64,000 nt of DNA from Eriocheir sinensis (lineage: Eukaryota > Arthropoda > Malacostraca > Decapoda > Varunidae), in the NCBI RefSeq assembly GCF_024679095.1, contig NC_066513.1, positions 6,212,825 to 6,276,824 on the forward strand. Reading direction: 5' to 3'. The notes under the pieces are model-generated. The model saw nothing but the letters and a program-made list of their open reading frames with translations, was not told the origin of the DNA and did not search any database. A program made the position numbers and the translations under genes. Of this stretch, positions 41,040 through 52,461 are shown piece after piece (position 1 is the stretch's first letter; each line of letters opens with the position of its first letter).

Positions 41040-43725
41040 TCGCACTCCCGCACGAGGCGAACCAGGGTCGCGTCGGATGCAGTGTTGAATAAAGCTGGCG
41101 CCAGAAGCTCGTCTGGGTTCTGGAGGAGACGTCGCGTGCCCCTGCACTATAGCAGATAGTGCACGAGAGGTTGTTCCACCTCCTCAGCACAGTGGGGGCA
41201 AACAGGAACTGGCCCGTCCGGGTCGAGGAGGGAGGCGCATTTGTACCCCAGACGCAACCGATGGATGTTGGAGGCCACACGCCTGGGAAGGGCCGGTGGC
41301 ATTGCGCGGTCGCCCGAGTTGGTCGCCTCCGTGTACCAGCGGGCGGATGGGGAGCCCGCTGCACGGGCCTCCTCCAACTCTTTGATTATTGCGGCATTAG
41401 CGTGTCTTGCCATGTTCCTCTTGAGGGAGGACACGCTCGGCGGCAGAGGGCACGTTACCGCCGGCAGCAGCGTGGCCTCACTGGCCGCCCGGTCGGCCGC
41501 CTCATTCCCCGGGACACCGGCATGGCTGGGGATCCAGTTTATATGGACATGGCGTCCAGCCCTCTCCATCGCCTGAAGCAGGACGTGGATTCCGGTGAGG
41601 AGGGCGGTGTTGTCTGGCATCGGCTCATTTAGGAGCGACTGAATAGCCGGCACGGAGCCACAGTGGATGGTGGTGTGGCCCCTGCCTTCCTCCACATCAT
41701 GGCGCAGAGCCTGACGGAGGGCCACTAGCTCGGCCTGAGTGGAGGAGCACCCGTCCGGCAGCCTGAACAGGGCGGTGTTTCCGGCCGCGACGAAAGCCGC
41801 ACCGACAGTCCGAGAGAGGTGGTTAATCGATCCGTCGGTGTAGTACACAGACGCGTGGGGCCGTCCCGCGTCTGTCACCCTGCTCAAGGCCTCCCGCATC
41901 AGTCGCTGTTCCTGCAGCTGGGCCTTTCTCACTGGCAGCGGCCTGATGGTGGTGGTGAAGGTGGGTGGCGCCCAGGGGGCAGGGGCGGAGTAGTCGGGGT
42001 GAGGCTCATCCCGGCTCCTCAGAAACCCGCTGGACAAAGGGTTGGTCCTCAGCCTGTCCGCCGCAACACTGGCCCACGTCCTCCTGCGGAACAGAACAGG
42101 TGCTCGTGGGAGGGCCCTCTCCACTGTGGCCCGCAGTGGCTCATCCTCCCTGTGGCGCAGCAGCGTCGCCAGATGGCCGACAGAGAGCTGAGTAACCCTC
42201 GTGGCAACACTGCTGATGCGCGCCTCCGCCCTGAGGCAAACGCACTTTGTCCACAGGGGCGCCCCGAGAATGACGCGTAGGGCTGAGTTTTGGGCCGTTT
42301 CCAGCGTGTGTAAGGTGCCAGGGCCAGTTGTCATAAGGCACGGCGTTCCATAGTCCACGCATGCCCTCACTGCGTGGACGTAAAAACTTCGGAGCACTCG
42401 GTCACTTGCGCCGCCGGTTGGCCGTGCCAGCACCCGCATGATGTTGGTGCGGGTTTTCATGGCCCGCCGTATGTCTGCCATGTAGGGAGTAAACGCGAGG
42501 CGGGCGTCCAGCAGCATCCCTAGGTACCTTTGCGTCTGCACCCAGGGAACTGGCTTTCCGTCGAGGTCGAAGGGCTCGGGCAGGTTTTGGTAGCGGAGCG
42601 CCATGGCCTTCGTCTTCTCTCGGTTGATGACGAGACCGAGAGACGCGCACATGTGTGTGAGGCGGCGGAGGAGGAGCCGTGCGCTGGCTATGTGGTTGGG
42701 CCCCGACGCTACCAAGGCGATGTCGTCCGCGTAGCTCAGGACCCTTGAGTACGGCGTCGTCGGCAGGGAGGACAGTTTTTCCATCAGAATGTTGAATAGG
42801 GCCGGGCTCAGTATCCCTCCCTGCGGCGTTCCATTCTCAAAGGCCCTCGCGGAGGACGTGTGGCCCTGAAACCGGACCGCAGCCCGTCGATCTCGTAGGT
42901 ACTGACCTATCCAGGACAGCAGGCGGCCCCGGACACCTTTCTCTGCCAGGATGGAGAGGATGGCGGGCGCTGATGCAAGCTCGAACGCCTTCTCAAGGTC
43001 TATGAAGACTACCACAGCCTGCCTGCCCAGGACACCAGAGAGGAGGGTGGAAACACAGTCTCTGGTGCCCTTGCCCCGCCGAAAGGCAAACAGGTGGTGG
43101 TGTAGGGGCCCCATAGCCCACTGAAGGCGGGAGAGGAGAATGCGCTCTAAAGTCTTCCCCAGGCAGCTCAGCAGCGAGATGGGGCGGTATTGGAGACCGT
43201 CGATGCCCTTGGGGATGGGCACGATGGTCGCCGCTTTCCATGGGGATGGGAGGTCCCCCGAGGCGTAAGACTTGCTGTAGACGGCGATGAGCTCCTGCCT
43301 CATCACGGGGCCAGCCTGCCTGAGGAAGGTGTAGGGCTACTGCCCCCCTTGCTACTGCTTTCAGCTTCCGCCATAGGACTGCCGTGGTGACACCGGTGTC
43401 GATGGTTTCACACCACGACAGCCAGTGCTCCTCCTGTACCCGGGCGGCCGTAGCCTTGGCGAGACGGATGGCCGCTCGCAGCAGGTTTCGGGTCGCCTCT
43501 GTGTTTGTCCGCCGGTTCAGTTTGCGGGCCGGTTCACCCGGTGGTTGGCCTCCCTCACCGCGGCACAGTAGTACCAGCGGTCTTTGTGAGCTTGAACCAC
43601 CGGTGTCGAGCGGGGGATAGCATCGTCTGCCGCTTGGTGGAAGGCGGTTATCAGTCGAGCCTCGGCCTCATCCAGGTCAGCTGGGCGGACCGTCGTCGAC
43701 AGGTGACGGTCTAAGGCCACCCGAA
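41040..43725 (-). pseudogene. I-clade LINE ORF2: linker, RT, RNase H
   Basis: After an in-frame stop at 43733 (probable Trp codon) and a frameshift near 43525, 719 codons run open from 43306 to 41147. RT: WKAATIVPIPKGIDGLQYRP, VFIDLEKAFELASAP, NGTPQGGILSPALFN near 42820 and SYADDIALVASG near 42735. RNase H: YYTDGSINHLS (first Asp, 41850), STQAELVALRQAL (Glu), IHCGSVPAIQSLL, where the third catalytic Asp of the usual TDS is Gly, and NEAADRAAS (fourth Asp). It then shows CPHCAEEVEQPLVHYLL and a stop at 41147 in the zinc-like C-terminal motif; the frame resumes briefly beyond. Confidence 0.9.
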
Positions 43726-43732
43726 ACCTAGG

Positions 43733-44450
43733 CTAATCAGCCCTGTGGATGTTCCACCGCGGGGGGCGGGGCGGCGTCAGAGGTGGGGCCACAGGGAGGG
43801 TAATCACCGTGGCGAAGTGATCGCTGGCGAGGTGGTCATGCAGCTCCCACGTCGCCCCGGCGTCGAGGGGACGCGACACGAAGGAGAGGTCGAGGACGCC
43901 TCCCGCGACGTGCGTCGGCTCACCCGGATTCAGCAGCGCAACCCCCGGCACGTCAGCCAGGACGGAGGCGAGGTGCCGGCCCGCGCGGTCCCTCCGCACG
44001 CTCCCCCACCTCTCATGGTGGGCGTTGAAGTCGCCCCCCAGGAAGGTGGGTTCGTCGGCCGCCAGGGAGAGAACCTCGGCGAAGTCTGGGTTGGAGTGGG
44101 GGCTGCTGTATAAACAGTAGAATGTCATGGTCGTGCCAGGCAAGGTCACCTCTACCGCCATTACCTCCACACCGTCACCGCAGAGCACGGGGTGAGGCAC
44201 TCGGGAACAGGGAAGTACATCCCTGACCAAGATACCATACCCACGCGCCCGACCGTCAATGGCAGGCAGGTAAAAAGCTCTGTAGCCCTTGAACGACACC
44301 GACTGCCCTTTCCGCAGGAGGGTCTCCTGAAGGAGGATGATGTCGTAAGCGCCGGTGCCGATCGCGGCTTGCAGGAGGCGGACCTTGCTCCTCACGCCAC
44401 ACACATTCCACTGCAGGATGGTTAGAGTTCGTTCCTCTCGGACGCCTCTG
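43733..44450 (-). pseudogene. I-clade LINE ORF2 N-terminus: AP-type endonuclease
   Basis: Starts near EERTLTILQWNVCGVRSKVR (44430), overlapping the end of ORF1. Catalytic landmarks are all visible: the N in QWNVCG, the E in IILLQETLL, YSSPHSN, GGDFNAHHERWGS, VLDLSFVS and LASDHFATVITL. This domain nicks genomic DNA to prime reverse transcription. It ends at a stop after WNIHRAD; the residues that continue beyond (PRFRVALDRHL) show the stop is a mutation within a longer ORF2. Confidence 0.9.
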
Positions 44451-46365
44451 GGGTTGTTACGGGGGCCGCTGTCAGCGTGGGCGTCGGGCCGCGGCGCTTC
44501 GGTAGCGCCTTGCGCTCGGGCAGCGGGAGGCGAGAGCGTGTCGGCACCATTCTGACCGGGATGTGCGACTGGGTGCGGGATGCCGGGGTGGAGCGCCCGA
44601 TGGACCACTGCACGGCCTTTACTGGTGGTAGGGCGGGTTGAGTTGCCTGCTCCGGCGCGTCGTGCTCCATTTCCGTCACCCGTAGGGGAGGAGGCATCTC
44701 GGGAGTCGGAATTACGGCCGAGGGGGTGTCGGGGGTCCGCGGCTCCGAGGGTGGAGCAGGGGCCGTTGTCGACTCTGCAACCGTGGGGAAGTGTTCCTTC
44801 ACGGTTGCCCTTGCAATCGCCTGAAGGGCCGCCTTGTCCGGGGTCAGCTGCAAGAGGGACGTTAGAGCCAGGGCGAAGCTTGTGAACATCCCCTCCAGGG
44901 TGTCTTTGGTGACAATCACGCATCCGGGAGGTGGAGTCTGCGGGCGTGGTGGCGCTTGTCGGTGCCGGTTGCGCCGGCGTGGAGGGCGCTGTGGCAGGGG
45001 GGCGGGAGCGCGGCGGCCTCGCTGTGCGGGGCCTGAGGTAGCTGCTGGAGCGGCTGGGAGGACGGGTGAAGAGGTTGGGGCAGCCCTGGCGGCTCGGCCT
45101 GGGGGCGGGGCAGGGGTTGGGTTGGGGACCGTGGTGGGGGTCCGAGAGGCACTCGGTGGCGGGAGGCTGGGGAAGTGGGCGGGCGAAGCCAGTGTTGCCT
45201 GTGCAGGAGGCGCGGGCGGCTGGCGCGAACTGGACGATCCATGCCGGGCGGGAGGGGTTGTGGGCGACACGTCACTCCTCCTGCCGCTTTATGCCCTGGT
45301 CGACTAGGGTCAGCCGGGTGGGGCAGCGGCGACTCCAGGCGTGGTGGTGCTGCCCGCAGTTCGGGCAGACGGCCTGAACTTCTTCCCCGGCCTTGTACTT
45401 GGCGCGAGACATCCTTCCGTCAGGTGCGGCCCCGAACACATGCCGCACACGGCCGGGCGGTTGCAACGGGAGCGAAGGTGTCCGTATTGTTGGCACCGGT
45501 AGCACCTGAGGGGCTCCCTGTTGAAGGGCCGGATGTAAAAAACTCCCCAGCTCCCCAGGTCGAGCGTTCCCGGAAGCGGGCCCTTCGCCGTGATCAGTAC
45601 CTGCCTGGTGGCCAGCCCGTCTCGTGACTGACACCTGTCGGCGGATAGGACGTCCGGGTGGCGGAGGAGGGCCTTGAGAGGCATGACCACCGGGTAAGAC
45701 GCTACCACGCCCTTGGTGGTTGCGTCGCCCACCTGACGCAAGAGCACAGGTTTCCCGTGCACCGTTGTTGTCTCCAAGAGGGTGCGAAGGGCTTCCTCGG
45801 AGGGCGGGGTGGCGATAACGCAACCCGACTCCTGGAATTTCAGTTGCAGGCGGGCCCCGAGCTGCTCCTCGAGGGCTTCCGCCAGGTCGAGCGCCGAGTC
45901 GAATCCCGCCGTCGGAGGAATGAGGACCTTGGGGCTGGTTGGAGTGGGAGCAGTGTGGCGGGAAGCAGCAGACTCGGGGTGCGAGGGTGGCAGCGCGGTC
46001 GCTTGAGCAGTGCCTGTGGCGTTGGTAGAGGACAGTGGGCGTGGGCCGCAGGGCAGGGCGGTGGTCAGAGCAGAGGGAGCGGCCGATGCAGAGGTGGAAG
46101 CAGCGGTGGTGACTGGTGGGTGTGTGCCGCGGAGGGGGGCGTTGGTGGGAGCGGCCGAGGAAGCAGTGGCGGCGTGCGTAACCCGGGAGCGGCACTTACG
46201 CCTCCCTTCCACTACCTCCCACTCGTCATCAGACGAGAGGGAGAGCGGAGCTCGGGACGCCTCATCGCCCTCGCTCTCGGACTCGAGTCGGAGGAGCTTC
46301 CCGGTGGGCGAGTCTGACTCCGAGTCTTCGGAGTCAGGAGCAGGGCGGACACGCTTGTCAGACAT
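44422..46365 (-). pseudogene. I-clade LINE ORF1: nucleic-acid-binding protein with CCHC knuckles
   Basis: The start is chosen at the ATG on 46365 (MSDKRVRPAP). It opens with an acidic Ser/Asp/Glu-rich N-terminus, an Ala/Thr/Pro-rich linker and an RNA-binding-like middle. Three knuckles follow: CYRCQQYGHLRSRC and CGMCSGPHLTEGC near 45430-45500, and, after a single-base frameshift near 45405, CPNCGQHHHAWSRRC (45310-45360). A long Pro-rich C-terminal half continues with TKDTLEGMFTSFALALTSLL and ends at 44422, overlapping ORF2. LINE ORF1 proteins coat the element RNA. Confidence 0.85.
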
Positions 46366-47139
46366 CCTATCGGCAAGACGGCCCGAAGGCCGAACCACAG
46401 CTACACATATAACAAAAGACAAAAACAATGGTAAGAAAACTAACCGACGAAGAGCCAGCTAACCTGCAACAGCGGGGGCCTACAGCTCTCCCACCTTCTA
46501 AAGGGCTCGGTAGAGGCCGCTGTTGCCCCTTGCGGGACTTGGGGGGACCTAACCAGAACTCCGGTGCTTCCTATAGCCACCCCTTAATCCTAAGGGGCCC
46601 CCTCGTGGCACTGCCCTCGGGGTTCGGCGTCGTACCACACCGGAGTCTAAATGGCACAAGCACACAAAAGCAAAATAAAAAATCCTCAAGCACACAGCAG
46701 CAGGGAAAGGCTGCGGTCGCTTGTAACTTGCGACGCGTGACCAGTGACACGTAGACAGTGTACACTGGCACGGCAGAGCGCGGAGCAGGGTGAAGTGTGC
46801 AGCGCGGGGCAGGGAGGCGGCGCGCGTGAGGTGGAAGGCGCGTGGTGAGGGCTGGCAACTCCGGGGAGTGAGTGACACGTGAGCAGGGAGCACTGACACG
46901 GTGACTCACAGCCTGGCATTAGCAGAGCAGCTCTATCGCTCGCCCGCGAGAGCTGTTGCTAGACGGTGGGGAAGAGGTGTGAGCGCTGCCAGGTCCGGGA
47001 AGCCAGTGACGCCATGTATCTGAGGCCACGCCTATTGGAGTCTTAATGATTCAAGTCATTACAATAAACCTATGGTCATTAAGGACTGACCTGGGGAACA
47101 CACATGCATGCGCACACACGCACACGCATACACACACAG
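46366..47139. other. Probable 5' UTR of the I-clade LINE and flank
   Basis: GC-rich to about 46960, consistent with the LINE leader; frames here show no domain. 47094-47138 holds imperfect CA/CG-rich repeats adjoining the next LINE's tail. Confidence 0.45.
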
Positions 47140-47279
47140 TAGTAGTAGTAGTAGTTTATTGACAAAAATACATATTACAAATGCAAAAGAAAAATAAATA
47201 TGTATCTATTTTTGTCCAGATTGAATACATATCAAAAAAATACGTAGAAGGCACAACGTTATTATTGTAATCAGAAAAT

Positions 47280-49475
47280 CTATTCATATATCTTAACTAC
47301 CTCATGTACATAATTGCACAATTCTGAAACAAATTTATTTTCATTAAGAAGCTCTATAATACTATCAAATTTAAGCATTGGGTATCTATCACGACAAGGT
47401 TCCGATAATAAACATTCGATTAGTACATGCTTTTCAGTCTGCACACTTGTGTTGTTACACTGACAAACACGTTCCTCACGCGGCGTGCGGCTCCACCTCC
47501 CAACCTCCACGCGAAGGTTGTGAGACATCACCCGCAGCCTTGTGAATGACTCTCGCTTAAAGTCTGGTATGAACACCTTCGTGACGTAGACTGGATGCAC
47601 TGTCATATTCGGGTTCATGTCTGTGACGTATGTGTTCAGTTTGGATGCACTCGCTGCTTTCATTCGAACGTAATCAGCAACTTTCTCCACTGGGTTCGTA
47701 TTTTCGTCCTCCATAGATAACCTTTCAAGGAAGCGAAAACCTGGAGTGTTTGCTTCTCTACACAGCTGATACACTAAATGGAAAGGTTCGCTCATATCGA
47801 CTCGTTCCCGCTTTGTTTTAATGAATTTTCCTCTATTTTTCTCAATAATACTTTGCAATGGAGGAACACCTGCTTCGACCATACACAAGTTCATGCTAGT
47901 GTTCTTACGCACACCTATTAAACCTTTCACTAGCTTGTTGTACTGCTTTTCTATTCCTTTTGTTTTGTTTGTCAGCCATGTTTCTGCGCTGTATAACAAC
48001 GAAGCCATCACTGCAGCATCAAATACAGTTTTCTTATATATAAATGGCATCTGGGTATTACTTGCACAAAATATTGAAAATTTATTTACCACTGCTTCAC
48101 CTACGGTTTCATGCCGCGCCACTGCCGCGTCACTCTTACCCGAATCAGTAAGCCACGCGCCAAGATACAAGTACTCTGAATCGTATTTCACCCTCACAAA
48201 CAACGTCTATCACAATCTTGACCATAAATTACAAAAAAAAATTGGTTTTCTTTTCATTAATTTCCATTCCACTTTCCTTACAAAACTGACACACAATATC
48301 AAGTTTCTTTTTACACATTTCTCGACTCGTAGCAAGTATCACTGAGTCGTCCATCAGAAGTAACGCATGTAAACTGCCAAGGAAACCGTCGGTTGGCACT
48401 GCTCTCTTTAACATCCGTATCATATGATCAATATATATAACGAACAATAAGCAGCTTGACGGAGCACCTTGACGCACGCCAATAGATGTATCTATAATTG
48501 CTGATTTAAGTATATTCTTTGTACACACATACATCGTCTTAATTGCTTGTAGCGTGACTCCCCCACACCCTAAATTTCGAAGGCGATTTATTAGCTTTAA
48601 CCGGGGAATTCTGTCGTATGCTTTACTAAAGTCTATAAATAAAACATATAACTTTACTTTTTTATATCTAGCATAGTCACATAGCAATCTTAAACTCAAA
48701 ATTTGTTCGATACAGCCTCTATTTTTCTGTGCTCCAGCTTGACATTTGTCTATATCGCACCAAAGTCTTAGTCTGTTTAATATTAATACATCATAAATTT
48801 TTGCAAGAGTGTCCATTATGCTAATACCTCTATAGTTATTACATATCATCCTATTGCCTGACTTAAACATAACTACTAATTTACTATAACACCAAGCAAG
48901 GGGATAACACCATCTGTTAAATATTACATTGAATATTGTCAAGAAAAATAATAACCACGTCACTGGTAAATGTTTAACAATACCTGGGCACAGTCCACTG
49001 TAGCTTTTATTAACTTTCATGTTACCCAGGGCCTGGTCTAACTCATCAGGCGTGAATGGGTCGTCTAGAATCGGTACATACGGTGCACCTTCAACAACAT
49101 GGTCTTCAAGATTACACATGTTTGGCGGTTTGAATAAGTTTTCGAGATGTTCCCTAAGTTCCTCGTCGTCTGGCTCATCCATGTGTTCACTTTCAAGGTT
49201 TCCTTTCCAATTTATAGATTTCCATATTAATTTACTATCATTAGTTTCTAAAACTCGTTTCCAGCGTGGGTGCGTCTCATCCCAGGAATGTCCAGCACCG
49301 TGTTGTTGTCTGGTGAAGTCAGCAGCATATCCATAATAACACGGCAGCCCTCCGAGACCGCCGCGCCCACATCCACACGCCCGCCGTCTAGTTCCACGCT
49401 GGGGGGTGCCACGTCCTGTAATGCGTTCGTCAGTCCTTCTACGTCCACATACTTGTAGCATACGCTCCTCTGCAT
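47280..49475 (-). pseudogene. RT and C-terminal domain of LINE L-h
   Basis: RT frame 49461-48229: LDDPFTPDELDQALGNMKVN, KLVVMFKSGNRMICNNYRGI, LYVLFIDFSKAYDRIPRLKL, TSIGVRQGAPSSCLLFVIYI near 48470 and LLMDDSVILATSR near 48350, where the usual Y/F-x-DD is L-M-D-D. The frame then slips at an A/T-run near 48235 and continues as a 300-residue C-terminal domain (47280-48203) with a zinc-like CQCNNTSVQTEKHVLIEC. An N-terminal frameshift lies near 49330. The family resembles LINEs common in molluscs and arthropods. Confidence 0.87.
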
Positions 49476-49496
49476 TCTTTGTGGTTTGACGGGTGC

Positions 49497-50246
49497 TTAG
49501 TGCGACCGACCCAACGATGACGCTCTTTGCAGCAGCTGTGACGCTGGTATTGCCCTTACCTCTGCAGTCGTCAAGGTGACGCAGAGTGGTGCATGATCAG
49601 AGCCGTGAATGTCTTGTCTTGTCTCCATGTTCTTGATCAGGTCTATACATTCCTGTTTTGCAAGACACAAATCAATTTCTGATATCCAGTTGTGTCGTCT
49701 TCTAAATGATAAATCACCTCCTAGCTCTCTGCCGTTGAGATGAAGGTGGTTAGCTACGACCATCACGTTGTTGTGGCATATGTTGTTCAATGTCCTTCCA
49801 TGACTGTTGAGTGTGTCGTCCTTTACTCCTCGATATTCATAGTGGGTGCCGCTGTCGTGTTGAAGGCGTGGTGTACCCACTCGTGCATTAAAGTCGCCCA
49901 TGACAATAATGTCCCCTTTTTCTTGAGTTCGTTGAGCGAGGGCACCAAAATGCACGGCATGGAAGTAAGGCGAGTCGTCAGGAGGTATATACACTCCTCC
50001 CAACTTCCCCTCTGGTCTCCATGACAACACCACCCATATCTGGTCCTCTGCATCCATGTCCACTTGCCGGATGTTCCTCACTATCTTGTCTTTGACCAGC
50101 ATCACCACTCCTCCTCTGTCTTGCCCACTTTTAGACATATTCCGGTAAACGCTGAATCCCGGCACTTGTAGGTTGAAATACTTTCTTGCCTCCAGTATCC
50201 ATACAATGTCGTAGTAGTCCTGGAGCCAAGGGGTGTTTGCATCCAT
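49497..50246 (-). pseudogene. Endonuclease of LINE L-h (5' truncated)
   Basis: Open for 249 codons: WLQDYYDIVWILEARKYFNL (catalytic E in the EARK position), DRGGVVMLVKD, VYIPPDDSPYF, IIVMGDFNARVGTPR and GSDHAPLCVTL. All main residues after the first Asn motif are present; the N-terminus is missing. A stop at 49497 separates it from the RT frame, which continues with APVKPQRMQRSV, so the stop is likely a point mutation. Confidence 0.88.
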
Positions 50247-50270
50247 TTTATGTCCACAAAATTACCCACC

Positions 50271-50920
50271 TGATTTTGATAGTGGACCACCTTGGACACA
50301 TTTTTAGCGAGGGTGTTTGTTCTGAAACCCGGCAGTAATGGAGATATTCACTAGTTTGTTAGAAATGCTCTGATGCAAAATCGCTCCAAAAGTTAGGGGT
50401 ACGGGAAATTAAAATTAACACAACATTGCACACAATTAACCTATGGTTTTGTGTTGGTGCTTAAATTGAAGCTAGTTTAGTTATCTACAACATGAAAACA
50501 AGTTCAAGGTCATCAGATGAAAGTCAAGGTCACCAGAGGTCAAAGTGTGACGTAATTTTACTTATGCTTGAAATTAAGACTTTCTTTCATTTGAAGGCCA
50601 ACAAAAAAACTCATGATGATATAACTGTTTATTTGAATGCACATCTGAATACCATACAATATTAGGTAATTTTAGAAAAAGAATTGAAGTCTCTAACACA
50701 AATAGTAGTCCTTTGAGGTTGAGTTGAAAATAGCGAAAATCGGCAACTTTTGCCAATTACATACATGCAAAAGACAGACATACGGCAATGCACAGGAACA
50801 TCATTTAACTTAACAGATATGATAAGAAGGGTACAAAAATCATTTTTCATCAACCTTTACACCAACATTTTAGAAGAATATCAGTTGCATGCATGAAACC
50901 TATTTACTAGTGAAACGATT
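50271..50920. other. No coding feature; likely 3' flank of the CXC-type gene
   Basis: AT-rich sequence. It contains TCAAGGTCATCAGATGAAAG / GTCAAGGTCACCAGAGGTCA, a short direct repeat near 50508-50540. No frame with a recognised domain. Confidence 0.5.
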
Positions 50921-52309
50921 CTATGATACCGGATTTCTACAGCCTGTGTTGTTTGACTGGCAGCTGTAGTAGGGGCAACATGTAATTTGATTTTGTCTGC
51001 AAGGACAGCGCTGGGTAGCACAGGCAGAACACTTGCATGGGAGTGGAAAATCATTTGGAAGCAATAACTGCATTCTCTCGGGCAGCAGAGCACAGTAATC
51101 CTGATAGAAGCCAAACTCGCACGGGTTTAGTTCTGCATTGTCAAGGCAGTGTAACTGCAAGTATGTCCCATAGAATGCTCGAAGTATGTGTCCTTTAACT
51201 GAGCGACTAGTTGGAGGAAGGTCTAATATGGTCTTCTTGCTGTGATGGTAGAGATGATGCCTCAGCTGGTCCATTGATTTACATGGTGTTCCAGATTTGA
51301 AGACGTTCACAAGATACTCTTCAACTGCCGCAAAGTCAATATTGGTTGGATCCTTCCCAAATTCACAGAGATATTGAGCAGGCTTTGCTTTCAAACCAGA
51401 AGATTTAGTTCCAAATTTGCTTGATGAATCACAACCAGTAAGGTGATGGAGTGGTAGTATGACTTTGCGGATCTCAGGGTCCATCTTCTCTGCCAAGGTA
51501 TGCAGTGGTATGTGTCTGGTTGCATTTCCCACACCTGCTCTTATCCACAGTTCCTTGAGGCCATAACCTCTCAAGAGATTCCAGTAATGAAGTCCAAGTA
51601 CCAGGATATCTGTGTCATTTGACAATAAGATGATTCTTGAAGCTCCACCCTTGACAGCATGCAGGGCATGTGGGATCATTCTCACGTCGGCCTCTTCAAT
51701 TCTGTGATTTAGTTCAGGCAGTTGGATGCTGATATCATTAAAAACACCTCTGCATGGTTTGGTTTCACTAAGTCCAAATGCACTCACCACTATGTCTGCT
51801 GTTTGCATTGGGTTCTCCAAAATGTGCTCCCGAATTAACCCTTGGAGCTTTGCTTTGTTCATAGATGAAGCCCAGAATGATTCCATGGTGACTGGTAATG
51901 GTGTTCCAGGTGACATATCATTCAGGTCAATTGGACTATTTTTACATCTCCTTGCTCGTTCACTGTCTTTAACTGAGCCCTCAATATATGTATCAAACAC
52001 AAAGTCGATACGATTTGCATTGTTGCAAAGGCCATGCACATAACCAAGAAAATTTGTGCAGAGATCACCAAAGGTATTGATATTAACCGTTCGCATTCGA
52101 CGCAAGTAACCCATGACATCCACAATTGCAGCAGTATTCGCAGGTGTCCATGCTGGTGGCTGCAGGTAGTCCTTTGCATCAAGCAACTTCTCCAATTCAT
52201 GGCAGAGGTCACTTTTGTTTGGTTTGACCATTAGCCCTTCTGAGTCGAAGAGATAGTTTGTGTCGATCAGGTCATAAGTGAGCAGGTCTTGTAAGTCATA
52301 CCCTCGCAC
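50921..52309 (-). CDS. XPG/FEN-like nuclease-fold protein with C-terminal CXC-like cysteine cluster, N-terminus missing
   Basis: An open reading frame of 462 codons with no stop or frameshift, unlike its LINE neighbours. The middle shows HRIEEADVRMI, then LLSNDTDILVLG, then LHHLTGCDSSSKFG. The spacing and acidic residues recall the EAD/E, S-x-D-x-D and GCD/GSD motifs of XPG/FEN-type (PIN-fold) nucleases, with a metal site of Asp/Glu. The last 45 residues (CKCSACATQRCPCRQNQITC and on) form a CXC-like zinc cluster as in tesmin/TSO1-type DNA-binding domains. I recall similar proteins as multicopy, unnamed families in invertebrates, which suggests a mobile or repeat-borne gene. The upstream end is GTG after an in-frame stop; the first in-frame ATG is at codon 27, and an inverted copy abuts here, so the true start is lost. 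Function is inferred only. Confidence 0.7.
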   Translation of the reverse strand: MRGYDLQDLLTYDLIDTNYLFDSEGLMVKPNKSDLCHELEKLLDAKDYLQPPAWTPANTAAIVDVMGYLRRMRTVNINTFGDLCTNFLGYVHGLCNNANRIDFVFDTYIEGSVKDSERARRCKNSPIDLNDMSPGTPLPVTMESFWASSMNKAKLQGLIREHILENPMQTADIVVSAFGLSETKPCRGVFNDISIQLPELNHRIEEADVRMIPHALHAVKGGASRIILLSNDTDILVLGLHYWNLLRGYGLKELWIRAGVGNATRHIPLHTLAEKMDPEIRKVILPLHHLTGCDSSSKFGTKSSGLKAKPAQYLCEFGKDPTNIDFAAVEEYLVNVFKSGTPCKSMDQLRHHLYHHSKKTILDLPPTSRSVKGHILRAFYGTYLQLHCLDNAELNPCEFGFYQDYCALLPERMQLLLPNDFPLPCKCSACATQRCPCRQNQITCCPYYSCQSNNTGCRNPVS

Positions 52310-52312
52310 TTT

Positions 52313-52461
52313 TTAATGATATCAGCATCCAACTGCCTGAACTAAATCACAGAATTGAAGAGGCCGACGTGAGAATGATCCCACATGCCCTGCATGCTGT
52401 CAAGGGTGGAGCTTCAAGAATCATCTTATTGTCAAATGACACAGATGTCCTGGTACTTGGA
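52313..52461 (+). pseudogene. Inverted partial copy of the XPG/FEN-like gene
   Basis: Encodes FNDISIQLPELNHRIEEADV through LSNDTDVLVLG, matching the gene at 50921-52309 almost exactly but on the opposite strand and starting at an internal codon. The two copies touch at about 52312, so this is a head-to-head junction made by rearrangement, not a second gene. Confidence 0.88.

Larger units (their letters stand above)
40938..46365 (-). mobile_element. I-clade LINE with ORF1, endonuclease, RT and RNase H
   Basis: Minus-strand element of at least 5.4 kb with an (AAG)n tail at its 3' end (complement of 40940-40952). Its order is zinc-knuckle ORF1, overlapping ORF2 with AP endonuclease, RT and a C-terminal RNase H. 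The RNase H after RT marks the I group (I, Nimb, Loa and relatives); the exact clade is not decided. High GC (frames rich in Ala, Pro, Arg) sets it apart from the AT-rich LINEs around it. The 5' UTR probably extends past 46365, up to about 46960. Confidence 0.9.
47140..50270 (-). mobile_element. LINE with endonuclease and RT (family L-h)
   Basis: The minus-strand 3' end is CAATAAACTACTACTACTAC (complement of 47141-47163), a trinucleotide tail. Endonuclease, RT and a long C-terminal domain are present; the 5' part of the endonuclease is missing at 50270. Confidence 0.85.

Noticed and set aside
46010..46760. Plus-strand GC-rich frames as genes
   Set aside because: They are antisense shadows of the I-clade LINE ORF1 and its leader, without independent domain support.
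47821..48345. Plus-strand 174-codon frame
   Set aside because: Lies antisense to the LINE L-h C-terminal domain and has no recognised motif.
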